NCBI GenBank assembly: GCA_947479755.1 | Contig: CANKAM010000007.1 | Coordinates: 58,057 to 122,056, forward strand | Reading direction: 5' to 3' | From: Bacteroidota bacterium | Lineage (GTDB): Bacteria > Bacteroidota > Bacteroidia > SXHM01 | Length of the DNA stretch: 64,000 bases | Shown: positions 8,885-16,003 of the stretch, one piece after another | Layout of the letters: the number at the start of each line of letters is the position of its first letter | Numbering within the stretch: the first letter of the stretch is position 1 | The notes under the pieces: model-generated | What the model was told of the DNA's origin: nothing | The model's input: the letters and a program-made list of their open reading frames with translations, nothing else | Database searches by the model: none | Translations under genes and position numbers: made by a program

Positions 8885-8892
8885 TAGTTTTG
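8885..8892 (+). promoter_or_regulatory. -7 promoter box TAGTTTTG
   Basis: Exact TAnnTTTG match in the 94-base divergent gap, 38 bases before the ATG of the plus-strand gene at 8931. No good TTG lies at the usual distance upstream. Confidence 0.4.
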
Positions 8893-8930
8893 TACGAGTT
8901 GCTTAATCTTAATAAGAGTAAAAATACAAT

Positions 8931-10421
8931 ATGAAAAAACAAGACGAAGCCTTATTTCAATTAATAGAATCACTCAGCACCAATGAAAAAGGACATTTTG
9001 TAAAATACACCTCAGCCCTGCCGGGAATAAAAGGGTTACGGTATATGCAGCTATTCAACATCTTGAGTAAAATGAAAGACTATGATGAAGGACTGCTTCA
9101 AAAAAGACTTACTAAACTCAGTTTCACTAAACAAGCGCATCGCGTTCGACATTATTTGTACCAGTTGCTGCTCAATTTTTTAGAAAGCTACCACCGTAGT
9201 GAAACAGAAACAGAAACAAACTTAAAACTGCTGCTAAGGGCTTCTATATTGAGTAGCCGCAGGCTCTACAACCAGTCAAATAGTTTGTTGCGAAAGGTGG
9301 AAGCATCAGCAAAAGGAACGGGTATGCGCTCACAAAAAATTGAAGCCCTGAAATTGCGTTTACATAATGAGCAAGGGCTTAATAATTCTCATGCCGAGCA
9401 TCCCATACTTGAAGAAATAAACAGGGAAGCAATGCTGAACTATTGGGTTTCGGAAATCAATAAACTAAACACGTTTTTTTATGACCGATATGAGCAGATT
9501 GGTAGTGCAAAAACAAAAGAAGAAAAGGAAAAATATATGCTTCTTTTCAACAGGGTAAATACCCTAATTGATGAAGAAAAAATGGACCCTACAGGACTGA
9601 TAATTTTGCTTAACCTGCGTTTTATTTATGGAGTAATGATTAATGCCAAAAAATTTTCGCAGAAAGCCTTGGATCAAGGATATCACCTTATTATGACTAT
9701 CCCTGATTTACAGAAAAATAAAAAATTATTTTCCTTTTTCAGTGATAATTATATGTATTATTTTCTTCATCTGAAAGCGTTCAGTAAAGTGAAGAAAAAA
9801 TTGGTAGAATTAAACCAATGGTTAGATAAGCAACACTTCACAAAAGAAGAACACGATACCATAAGGCGTATCATTTATTTACAAAAATTTGACCTCCTTT
9901 TAGCCGACCATAATCTGCTTGCTGATACTGATTTTATAACCGAATTATTCAACTGGTTTGATACCCATAAATTGATTGATATTTATGAAAACCATTACCA
10001 CTTTAATAAGGTTGTTTACCACCTGTACACAGACCAGTCCAAAGAAAGCCTAAAGTATATAAACCTGTTGCGCAACAACCGTGAGTATAGTTTGCAGCAT
10101 CCGCAGCAAAGCACAGAACTTGAGTTTCTGAACATAATTATACACTGTAAGTTAGGCAATATTGAACTGATGGAAAGCCTTGTAAGTAGTCTGAAAAGAA
10201 AAACAATCCGGGCAGCGGTTGAACATTCTGTTCCTCATTCCGACATGGTTGAACTGTTTGCTAAGTATTTCAATAGCCATTCTTTACAAAACACGGCCAT
10301 CCTGCAAGCTGCGTGGGAAGAAGAGCTAATCACCGATTTAAAGAAACTGTTCCCGAAAACACCGCAAAAAATAGAGCCTCTTACCTTTGATTATGTGTGG
10401 TATTTTGAAGAGGTGTTTTAA
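8931..10421 (+). CDS. all-helical cytoplasmic protein of unknown function (496 aa)
   Basis: I do not recognise a named family. The protein starts MKKQDEALFQLIESLSTNEKG, has no signal peptide or membrane segment, and is rich in Leu, Lys and Glu with heptad-like helices throughout. This suggests an alpha-solenoid or TPR-like scaffold. The first 100 residues (helices around KMKDYDEGLLQKRL and HYLYQLLLNFLESY) look like a separate domain. Neighbours give little help: it is divergent from the phosphatase and followed by a T9SS cargo gene with its own likely promoter. Confidence 0.75.
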   Translation: MKKQDEALFQLIESLSTNEKGHFVKYTSALPGIKGLRYMQLFNILSKMKDYDEGLLQKRLTKLSFTKQAHRVRHYLYQLLLNFLESYHRSETETETNLKLLLRASILSSRRLYNQSNSLLRKVEASAKGTGMRSQKIEALKLRLHNEQGLNNSHAEHPILEEINREAMLNYWVSEINKLNTFFYDRYEQIGSAKTKEEKEKYMLLFNRVNTLIDEEKMDPTGLIILLNLRFIYGVMINAKKFSQKALDQGYHLIMTIPDLQKNKKLFSFFSDNYMYYFLHLKAFSKVKKKLVELNQWLDKQHFTKEEHDTIRRIIYLQKFDLLLADHNLLADTDFITELFNWFDTHKLIDIYENHYHFNKVVYHLYTDQSKESLKYINLLRNNREYSLQHPQQSTELEFLNIIIHCKLGNIELMESLVSSLKRKTIRAAVEHSVPHSDMVELFAKYFNSHSLQNTAILQAAWEEELITDLKKLFPKTPQKIEPLTFDYVWYFEEVF

Positions 10422-10456
10422 TAAAATGGAGCACGTTAACTTTTACCACAATAAAT

Positions 10457-10483
10457 TTGGTTTATTAAAAAAAATTACATTAG
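10457..10483 (+). promoter_or_regulatory. probable promoter TTG-N16-TACATTAG
   Basis: A -33-like TTG in ATTTGG and a -7-like TACATTAG (one base from TAnnTTTG) separated by 16 bases, 34 bases before the ATG at 10517. Confidence 0.35.
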
Positions 10484-10516
10484 CAGCCATTATTAACTAC
10501 AAAAACAAAAACAAAA

Positions 10517-11404
10517 ATGAAAAAACTTTTACTTTCAGCATCGGTTTCAATTCTTTTCTCTGGAATTGTATCTGCACAAATTAACAACGGAGGGTTTGAA
10601 ACATGGGCGGCTGATGGCAGCAACTGTCAGTCTCCGGTTCAATGGGGAACACTTAACGGCAGCACAAGCGTTTTAGGTATCTGCACAGCAACAAAAGAAA
10701 CTGTAAATATTCATGGAGGTGCAGCGGCACTTAAGTTAACAACAAAATTTATCGGTTTCCCTATTAACCAAATGGCACCCGCTCTTTGCACAAATGGCGT
10801 TATTAATACTACCACACAGGCTATTGATGGAGGAGACCCTTTCACAGAAAGACCTGTTGCATTTACAGGTTGGTATTTAGCAGCACCATTAAGCGGTGAC
10901 CAATATTCTTTTGAAGCTGCTTTAACCCACTGGAACGGTTCTTCAAGAGACACTATAGGCAAAGCAACTTTTTCAGGAACGGCTACAGTTAGTGTTTACA
11001 CGCAATTTACTGCAACAGTAATATACACCGATGTTATTAATCCCGATACACTTATTGTAGCTCTGCTTCCAAGTAATCCTGTAACACCTGTAGCTAACAG
11101 CTCTGTTACATTTGATGATTTGGAATACACAAGTTCAGGTGTTGGTATCAATGCTGCCGATGCTAAGGAACGCATTACTGTTTACCCTAACCCGGTTTCT
11201 GAAAACCTGTATGTAAACATGGCAGGTATCTTAGGTGCAAATGTTTCAATCTTTGACATCACCGGCAAAAAAGTTGCTCAGCAAATTCTTACCGAAAAAC
11301 TTAATAGCGTTAACGTTGCTTCATTGGCAAACGGAATGTATGTTTATCAGGTAAACAGCAACACAAACGGAACTTTGAAAACAGGTAAGTTTATTGTGAA
11401 ATAA
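10517..11404 (+). CDS. T9SS-exported protein with PCMD-like domain, paralogue B
   Basis: 295 residues with a signal peptide (MKKLLLSASVSILFSGIVSA), a beta-rich domain and a T9SS sorting domain (VYPNPVSENLYV, ITGKKVAQQ, GMYVYQV, TGKFIVK). It shares with the protein at 2100-2981 the segments GGFETW, AALKLTTKF, GVINTTT, RPVAFTGWYLAAP and HWNGSSRDTIG, so the two are paralogues on opposite strands about 7.5 kb apart. The resemblance to PCMD (PF13201) is by pattern only. An inverted repeat and a strong terminator follow immediately, so this is a single-gene unit. Confidence 0.8.
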   Translation: MKKLLLSASVSILFSGIVSAQINNGGFETWAADGSNCQSPVQWGTLNGSTSVLGICTATKETVNIHGGAAALKLTTKFIGFPINQMAPALCTNGVINTTTQAIDGGDPFTERPVAFTGWYLAAPLSGDQYSFEAALTHWNGSSRDTIGKATFSGTATVSVYTQFTATVIYTDVINPDTLIVALLPSNPVTPVANSSVTFDDLEYTSSGVGINAADAKERITVYPNPVSENLYVNMAGILGANVSIFDITGKKVAQQILTEKLNSVNVASLANGMYVYQVNSNTNGTLKTGKFIVK

Positions 11405-11409
11405 ATTCC

Positions 11410-11471
11410 GTCATGCTGAACTTGTTTCAGTATCTCTGATATAAAAGACCCTGAAACAAGTTCAGGGTGAC
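11410..11471 (+). repeat. interspersed inverted repeat, GTCATGCTGAAC family (R1)
   Basis: Two half-sites, each a small hairpin (ATGCTGAA/TTTCAG and CCCTGAA/TTCAGGG), facing each other across a short AT-rich linker so that the whole 62 bases can fold back. Four further copies lie at 15847, 20935, 22457 and 32848. This copy has the plus orientation (AT-type half first). Confidence 0.85.
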
Positions 11472-11480
11472 GAACAAAAC

Positions 11481-11515
11481 AAAAAGGGAGCCAATTTCGG
11501 CTCCCTTTTTGTTTT
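11481..11515 (+). terminator. strong Rho-independent terminator
   Basis: Perfect 12-bp stem AAAAAGGGAGCC / GGCTCCCTTTTT around the loop AATTTC, followed by TTTTTG. It ends the T9SS gene at 10517. Confidence 0.9.
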
Positions 11516-11526
11516 GCTTTAATCCA

Positions 11527-11534
11527 TATCTTTG
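11527..11534 (+). promoter_or_regulatory. -7 promoter box TATCTTTG for the bacilliredoxin gene
   Basis: Exact TAnnTTTG, 60 bases before the ATG. A TTG ends 15 bases upstream inside the terminator's T-run, which is shorter than the usual spacing. Confidence 0.5.
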
Positions 11535-11593
11535 CAACAAAATAAGATTGCAGTTGTTAAATCAATCACCAACTAATTAAATCACTAAATAAT

Positions 11594-12007
11594 ATGTATC
11601 CCGAAGAAATTGTAATACCAATGAAAAAAGACCTGACCAGTGCAGGTTTTACCGAACTAACAAATCCCGATGCAGTTGATGCAGCTATAAAAGCAGAAGG
11701 CACTACACTGGTTGTAGTTAATTCTGTTTGCGGATGTGCAGCAGGAGCTGCCCGTCCGGGAGCTAAACTTGCTATTCAGAATTCAGGCAAACGTCCTGAC
11801 AGAATTACAACTGTTTTTGCTGGTTTTGATACCGAAGCAGTTGCACGTGCCCGTCAATACTTTGCTCCATATCCTCCATCTTCACCTGCAATGGCTTTAT
11901 TTAAAGATGGCAAACTGGTTCACTTCATCGAGCGTCACCATATTGAAGGTCGCTCGGCCGAAATGATTGCACAGAACCTGATGGGGGCTTTTGAAGAGTA
12001 TTGCTAA
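11594..12007 (+). CDS. BrxA/BrxB-family bacilliredoxin
   Basis: A 137-residue thioredoxin-fold protein with the family's characteristic CGC active site (NSVCGCAAGAARPG), the start MYPEEIVIPM and the closing FIERHHIEGR-type segment seen in YphP/YqiW proteins. The family removes low-molecular-weight thiols (bacillithiol in Firmicutes) from oxidised proteins in the cytoplasm and is also common in Bacteroidota. It has its own promoter box and stands as a single gene between a terminator and an inverted repeat. The identity of the thiol used in this organism cannot be read from the window. Confidence 0.92.
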   Translation: MYPEEIVIPMKKDLTSAGFTELTNPDAVDAAIKAEGTTLVVVNSVCGCAAGAARPGAKLAIQNSGKRPDRITTVFAGFDTEAVARARQYFAPYPPSSPAMALFKDGKLVHFIERHHIEGRSAEMIAQNLMGAFEEYC

Positions 12008-12016
12008 AATTTCATA

Positions 12017-12076
12017 GCCACTAATTACACTGATTTACACTAAATTCATTCGTGCTAAATTCGTGCAATTAGTGGC
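12017..12076 (+). repeat. inverted repeat GCCACTAATTACAC, just before a GTG start
   Basis: 14-base arms GCCACTAATTACAC (12017-12030) and GTGCAATTAGTGGC (12063-12076) pair with one mismatch. The centre has internal echoes (CGTGCTAAATTCGTGC). It ends 16 bases before the start codon of the NhaD-like gene, so if transcribed it would form a hairpin next to the initiation site. It resembles the repeat at 14759. Confidence 0.75.
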
Positions 12077-12092
12077 AAAACAAAACAAATAA

Positions 12093-13265
12093 GTGCAATT
12101 AGAGTTTGGTCTTTTCGCACTCATCTTATTGGGTGTTGCATTATTTCACAGGCACACGCTTAAGGTTGCATTAGCAGGGCTTACAGCCCTGCTTTTTTAT
12201 AAGCTTTTTTTTACGGCTGACTCTAGTTTAGCTCAGTTGCTTGCCCACGAATGGAAAAGCCTGGTAAACCTTTTTGGTTTGCTCCTGGGTTTTGCCATTC
12301 TTGCCAAACAGTTTGAGTTGTCGGGTATTCCGCGTATGCTGCCCAAGTATTTGCCTGATGACTGGAAAGGCGGCTTTGTATTGCTATTGCTGATTGCGGT
12401 TATGTCTTCATTCTTAGACAACATTGCTGGCGCAATGATTGGCGGAACAATTGCCTTGGTTGTTTTTAATGGAAAGGTTCACATCGGGTATCTTGCTGCT
12501 ATTGTTGCAGCCAGTAATGCAGGTGGTGCAGGCAGCGTAGTGGGTGATACTACTACAACCATGATGTGGATTGATGGTGTTAGCGCATTGGATGTTACCC
12601 ATGCTTATGTGGGAAGCGCGGTTGCCATTTTAATCTTTGGAATCATTGCTTCCATTCAACAGGATAAGTACCAGCGGATAGAAAAAGATGGTTTGAATAA
12701 TGTAACCATTGACTACAAAAAATTAGTTGCAGTTGCGCTTGTTCTTGTCGGAGCAATTCTTGCAAACATTTGGTTAGATTTTCCCGCAGCAGGTGTTTGG
12801 GTTGCTATTTTATTGGCAACACTTTTTACAAAAACTCCCTGGAAAGAAGTTAATCATGCCCTCAGCGGTGCTGTGTTTTTGCTGGCCTTGGTGCTGTGCG
12901 CATCCATGATGCCGGTAAATGATTTGCCTTCTGCTTCATGGCAAACTACTTTTGGTTTGGGCTTTGTTTCGGCAGTGTTTGATAATATTCCGCTTACGGC
13001 ACTTGCATTGAAACAGGGTGGCTACGATTGGGGAGTTCTTGCTTTTTCAGTAGGGTTTGGCGGTTCCATGATTTGGTTTGGTTCTTCTGCAGGTGTTGCA
13101 ATTTCCAATATGTTTCCCGAAGCAAAATCAGTTAGCGGGTGGATAAAAAACGGATGGCATGTAACGCTTGCTTATATTATTGCGTTCTTTGTAATGTTGT
13201 TGGTGATGGGTTGGAATCCACACGCTCCGCATAAAGAAAATGTACAACACCATTCCTCTGAATAA
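12093..13265 (+). CDS. NhaD-like sodium/proton antiporter (ion transporter superfamily)
   Basis: 390 residues with about 11 hydrophobic segments. Two internal motifs mark the NhaD/ArsB/CitT fold: SSFLDNIAGAMIGG and the later AVFDNIPLTALAL, each with a buried Asp, plus SNAGGAGSVVGDTTTTMMW, the signature stretch of NhaD. The protein likely exchanges Na+ or Li+ for protons across the inner membrane. The start is GTG, since the first membrane segment follows directly and no ATG is suitably placed. Its stop codon overlaps the ATG of the TerC gene by one base, so the two are translationally coupled. A citrate or arsenite carrier is possible from the fold but less likely from the motif. Confidence 0.8.
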   Translation: MQLEFGLFALILLGVALFHRHTLKVALAGLTALLFYKLFFTADSSLAQLLAHEWKSLVNLFGLLLGFAILAKQFELSGIPRMLPKYLPDDWKGGFVLLLLIAVMSSFLDNIAGAMIGGTIALVVFNGKVHIGYLAAIVAASNAGGAGSVVGDTTTTMMWIDGVSALDVTHAYVGSAVAILIFGIIASIQQDKYQRIEKDGLNNVTIDYKKLVAVALVLVGAILANIWLDFPAAGVWVAILLATLFTKTPWKEVNHALSGAVFLLALVLCASMMPVNDLPSASWQTTFGLGFVSAVFDNIPLTALALKQGGYDWGVLAFSVGFGGSMIWFGSSAGVAISNMFPEAKSVSGWIKNGWHVTLAYIIAFFVMLLVMGWNPHAPHKENVQHHSSE

Positions 13266-14023
13266 TGCTTAACATACTTCACGATATTTTAGGAAACGAT
13301 ATACAGGCTGCGCTGCTTATAATTCTCAATTTAATTATTCTGGAGTGTTTGCTTTCTATTGACAATGCCGCTGTGTTGGCCACCATGGTGTTGGATTTGC
13401 CCGAAAAACAAAGAGGCAAAGCATTGAAATACGGTATCATCGGAGCTTATATTTTTCGTGGCATCTGTCTGATATTCGCGTCTTACCTTATTCAGTTTAT
13501 GTGGCTGAAAGCGGTGGGCGGCATTTTTCTTATCTGGTTGTGTGCCGATTATTTTATCACAAAAAAAACACCCGAAACCGAAGACGATTTACTGAACAAA
13601 AAAGAAAACCATTTTTACAAATGGATACATAAACACTTTGGCAAATTTTGGTCAACTGTAGCCTTGATTGAGGTGATGGACTTAGCCTTTTCAATGGATA
13701 ATGTATTTGTTGCTGTAGCTTTTTCTGATAATATTTATCTTATCTGGACGGGTGTTTTCATAGGCATATTAGCCATGCGTTTTGTGGCGCAGGGTTTTGT
13801 AAAGTTGCTGGAAAAATTTCCGGAACTTACCGCAGTAGCTTTTATTGTTATTGGAATTTTAGGTGTGAAGCTGGTTGCTTCATTTGGCTGCGATTTTTAT
13901 CCCGAATATGGCTTCTGCCAATTCCTGAACGGGCACAATGCAGACATGATCATATCCGGCTTTACCGTTGTTATGTTTTTGGCACCTGTGGTTTACAGGC
14001 TGCTGATTAAGAAGGATAATTAA
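13265..14023 (+). CDS. TerC-family integral membrane protein
   Basis: 252 residues, seven or so membrane helices, with the family's duplicated acidic motif: LLSIDNAAVLATMV near residue 30 and AFSMDNVFVAVAF in the second half. TerC proteins are linked to tellurite resistance and, in other bacteria, to metal loading of exported enzymes or manganese efflux. Here the gene is coupled (TAATG overlap) to an NhaD-like antiporter, which points to ion homeostasis. Its last four bases overlap the convergent purQ stop codon. Which ion it handles is not visible. Confidence 0.88.
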   Translation: MLNILHDILGNDIQAALLIILNLIILECLLSIDNAAVLATMVLDLPEKQRGKALKYGIIGAYIFRGICLIFASYLIQFMWLKAVGGIFLIWLCADYFITKKTPETEDDLLNKKENHFYKWIHKHFGKFWSTVALIEVMDLAFSMDNVFVAVAFSDNIYLIWTGVFIGILAMRFVAQGFVKLLEKFPELTAVAFIVIGILGVKLVASFGCDFYPEYGFCQFLNGHNADMIISGFTVVMFLAPVVYRLLIKKDN

Positions 14024-14712
14024 ACTCCCACCGCACTCAGCAGCGAGCGGAAAATAAACTGCCCGTCCGTATTGTTTAGAACCGGATCCGAAGCACGCTC
14101 AGGATGTGGCATCATTCCAAAAACATTGCGCCCTTCGTTGCAAACTCCTGCAATATTTTCAAACGAACCGTTAGGGTTGGCTTCGTCAGTTAGGTTTCCA
14201 TTTTCATCGCAGTAGCGGAAAAGAATTTGCTTGTTGGCATTCATCTTTTTCAGCGTTTCGGTGCCAGCAAAAAAACGGCCCTCACCATGCGCAATAGGTA
14301 TTTTCAACGCTTTAGTTAATGGAATTTCAGCAGTTACCAATGACTCATTCGTCTCTGCTTTTATAAAAACATTTTTGCAGATAAATTTATGGCTGGTATT
14401 ATGCAACAAAGCTCCAGGAACCAGATGCGCTTCGCACAAAATCTGAAAACCGTTGCAAACTCCCATCAGGTAGCCGCCTGCGTTGGCATGTTCAATCACC
14501 TTTTCCATGATGGGCGAAAAGCGCGCAATAGCACCCGAACGCAAATAATCACCGTAAGAAAAGCCTCCGGGTAATACAATAAAATCACAACCTTTCAGGT
14601 CTTTGTCTTTGTGCCAGAGTTCTTCCACCAGTTGCCCCATACCATTACGTAGGGTATAAATCATGTCCTGATCGCAGTTTGAGCCCGGAAATATTACAAC
14701 GCCAAATTTCAT
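14020..14712 (-). CDS. purQ: phosphoribosylformylglycinamidine synthase subunit PurQ
   Basis: 230-residue class I glutamine amidotransferase that supplies ammonia for the fourth step of purine synthesis. The start [16 protein letters not shown] is typical; the nucleophile Cys is in [11 protein letters not shown] and the His/Glu pair in [23 protein letters not shown] is a PurQ signature. I moved the start from 14763 to the ATG at 14712, because the extra 17 residues precede the conserved N-terminus and a -7 box lies at 14734-14741. PurL and PurS partners are not in the window. It is convergent with the TerC gene, overlapping it by four bases. Confidence 0.95.
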   Translation of the reverse strand: MKFGVVIFPGSNCDQDMIYTLRNGMGQLVEELWHKDKDLKGCDFIVLPGGFSYGDYLRSGAIARFSPIMEKVIEHANAGGYLMGVCNGFQILCEAHLVPGALLHNTSHKFICKNVFIKAETNESLVTAEIPLTKALKIPIAHGEGRFFAGTETLKKMNANKQILFRYCDENGNLTDEANPNGSFENIAGVCNEGRNVFGMMPHPERASDPVLNNTDGQFIFRSLLSAVGV

Positions 14713-14733
14713 TTTTCTTTGAATTTTATCGCG

Positions 14734-14741
14734 CAAATTTA
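14734..14741 (-). promoter_or_regulatory. -7 promoter box TAAATTTG for purQ
   Basis: Read on the minus strand this is an exact TAnnTTTG box 21 bases before the chosen ATG. It lies inside the longer ORF, which supports the shorter protein. Confidence 0.45.
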
Positions 14742-14758
14742 TCGTTTTAAAAATAGTT

Positions 14759-14816
14759 GCCACAGATTACACTGATTTTCACAAATTAATCTGCGCTAAT
14801 CTCTGTAATCTGTGGT
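14759..14816 (+). repeat. inverted repeat CCACAGATTACA ... TGTAATCTGTGG
   Basis: Perfect 12-base arms (14760-14771 and 14804-14815) with internal partial symmetry (TTAATCTGCGCTAATCTC). It lies in the gap between divergent purQ and the MORN-repeat gene. Similar in size and layout to the repeat at 12017; both look like copies of one interspersed family. Confidence 0.8.
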
Positions 14817-14905
14817 AAAACACACCGTTTTCAACTATTCGTCTAAAGCAGGTAACTAATTGAATAATCATCAGTAAAACGTCTTTGATAAAATTGAATC
14901 GCCAA

Positions 14906-15832
14906 ATGAAGTTTTTCTACGCTATAGTTTTTTTACTGTTCAGTATCACTGCATTCTCACAGACTTCCGAAACCTACAAAGGCAGAAAAGTAAACGAAAA
15001 AGATGCCGCAGGACAAAAGCAGGGGCATTGGGTAATCCTAAACGCAGGCGGAAAATTTCCCGGTTTTGCTGAGGGCGAACTTACCGAAGAAGGCGATTAC
15101 CTCGACAACAAAAAAATTGGCATCTGGACAAAATATTACCCCGGTGGAGTTAAAAAACATGAACTCACCTTCACCAACAACCAACCCAACGGCTACGCCA
15201 AATTCTATTATAAAGACGGATTGCTGCAGGAAGAAGGAATGTGGAAAGACAACAAATGGGTAGGCGAGTACCGCTACTATCACGAGAACGGAAACCTCTT
15301 CTATAACTGGGTTTACAATGCATCCGGCAAACGTGAAGGCACACAACAATATTTTCACGAAAACGGAAACCTGATGATTGAAGGTTCCTGGAAAGAAGGT
15401 TCAGAAAGCGGTTTGTTGAAGGAGTATTATGAAAATGGTTCAGTAAAAGCCGAGAAAACATTTGCAACCGGAAAGATTGAAGGTGCCACCGTTAAAAACT
15501 ACGAACAGAGTAAACAGTTTGACGATAATGCGCCCAAAGCCAAAAAGCTGGCAGAGAGCATCAGACAGCAACATCAGACAAAAGGTGTAAGCGCATCAGC
15601 CGATAAAAACATTTCTGTTGTTAAAGAAGAAAAAACCGCCAACGTAGGTATGATTGGTGACGGACAAAAAACCACCTACAATAAATTTGGCAAGCCTTTA
15701 CTTTCAGGTGTTTTTCGCAACAGTATGCTTATTGACGGTAAAGAAAACGTCTATGCCGAAGACGGCACCTACCTTAAAACCTACATTGTTAAAGAAGGTA
15801 AACGTGTAAGTGAAGAGGTGAATAAACCTTAG
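14906..15832 (+). CDS. secreted MORN-variant (YwqK-like) repeat protein
   Basis: 308 residues from the ATG at 14906 (the tracked TTG adds seven residues before the signal peptide MKFFYAIVFLLFSITAFSQ). The mature part has at least five MORN_2-type repeats of about 22 residues with the pattern G-x-W-x-x-Y-Y-x-x-G-x-x-x-x-x, for example GIWTKYYPGGVKK, GYAKFYYKDGLLQ and GEYRYYHENGNLF. The last third is less regular. Such proteins are often labelled YwqK-family antitoxins, but in Bacteroidota most are exported and have no toxin partner, as here. A scaffold or surface role is more likely. It is monocistronic. Confidence 0.8.
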   Translation: MKFFYAIVFLLFSITAFSQTSETYKGRKVNEKDAAGQKQGHWVILNAGGKFPGFAEGELTEEGDYLDNKKIGIWTKYYPGGVKKHELTFTNNQPNGYAKFYYKDGLLQEEGMWKDNKWVGEYRYYHENGNLFYNWVYNASGKREGTQQYFHENGNLMIEGSWKEGSESGLLKEYYENGSVKAEKTFATGKIEGATVKNYEQSKQFDDNAPKAKKLAESIRQQHQTKGVSASADKNISVVKEEKTANVGMIGDGQKTTYNKFGKPLLSGVFRNSMLIDGKENVYAEDGTYLKTYIVKEGKRVSEEVNKP

Positions 15833-15846
15833 AAATAATTAGCCCC

Positions 15847-15905
15847 GTCACCCCGAACTTGTTTCAGGGTCTGATGATAAGATGCTGAAACGAGTTCAGT
15901 ATGAC
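15847..15905 (-). repeat. interspersed inverted repeat, GTCATGCTGAAC family (R2)
   Basis: Reverse orientation relative to R1: the GGG-type half comes first (CCCCGAACTTGTTTCAGGGT), then GATGCTGAAACGAGTTCAGTATGAC. It follows the MORN gene stop by 14 bases. Confidence 0.8.
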
Positions 15906-15926
15906 GAAAATTTTCCTTTCCTTTGA

Positions 15927-15991
15927 AGTCCTTTTTTGAGCGTTGTAAAAAATCAGTTTTGATTTTTTACAACGCTCAAAAAAAAAGGACT
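15927..15991 (+). promoter_or_regulatory. very long perfect hairpin in the cysS leader
   Basis: Arms AGTCCTTTTTTGAGCGTTGT... (15927-15955) and the complement (15960-15991) pair over 29 bases with only three unpaired A's and a GTTT loop. It ends 12 bases before the cysS ATG and is followed by TCTTTTTATT. A near -7 box (TTCCTTTG, one mismatch) sits just before it, so the hairpin would be at the very 5' end of the mRNA. It could be an attenuator, an mRNA stabiliser, or a terminator for upstream transcription. Confidence 0.7.
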
Positions 15992-16003
15992 CTTTTTATT
16001 GTT

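Noticed and set aside
15841-16003. T-box riboswitch before cysS
   Set aside because: There is a hairpin but no specifier loop or T-box sequence, and the leader is too short.
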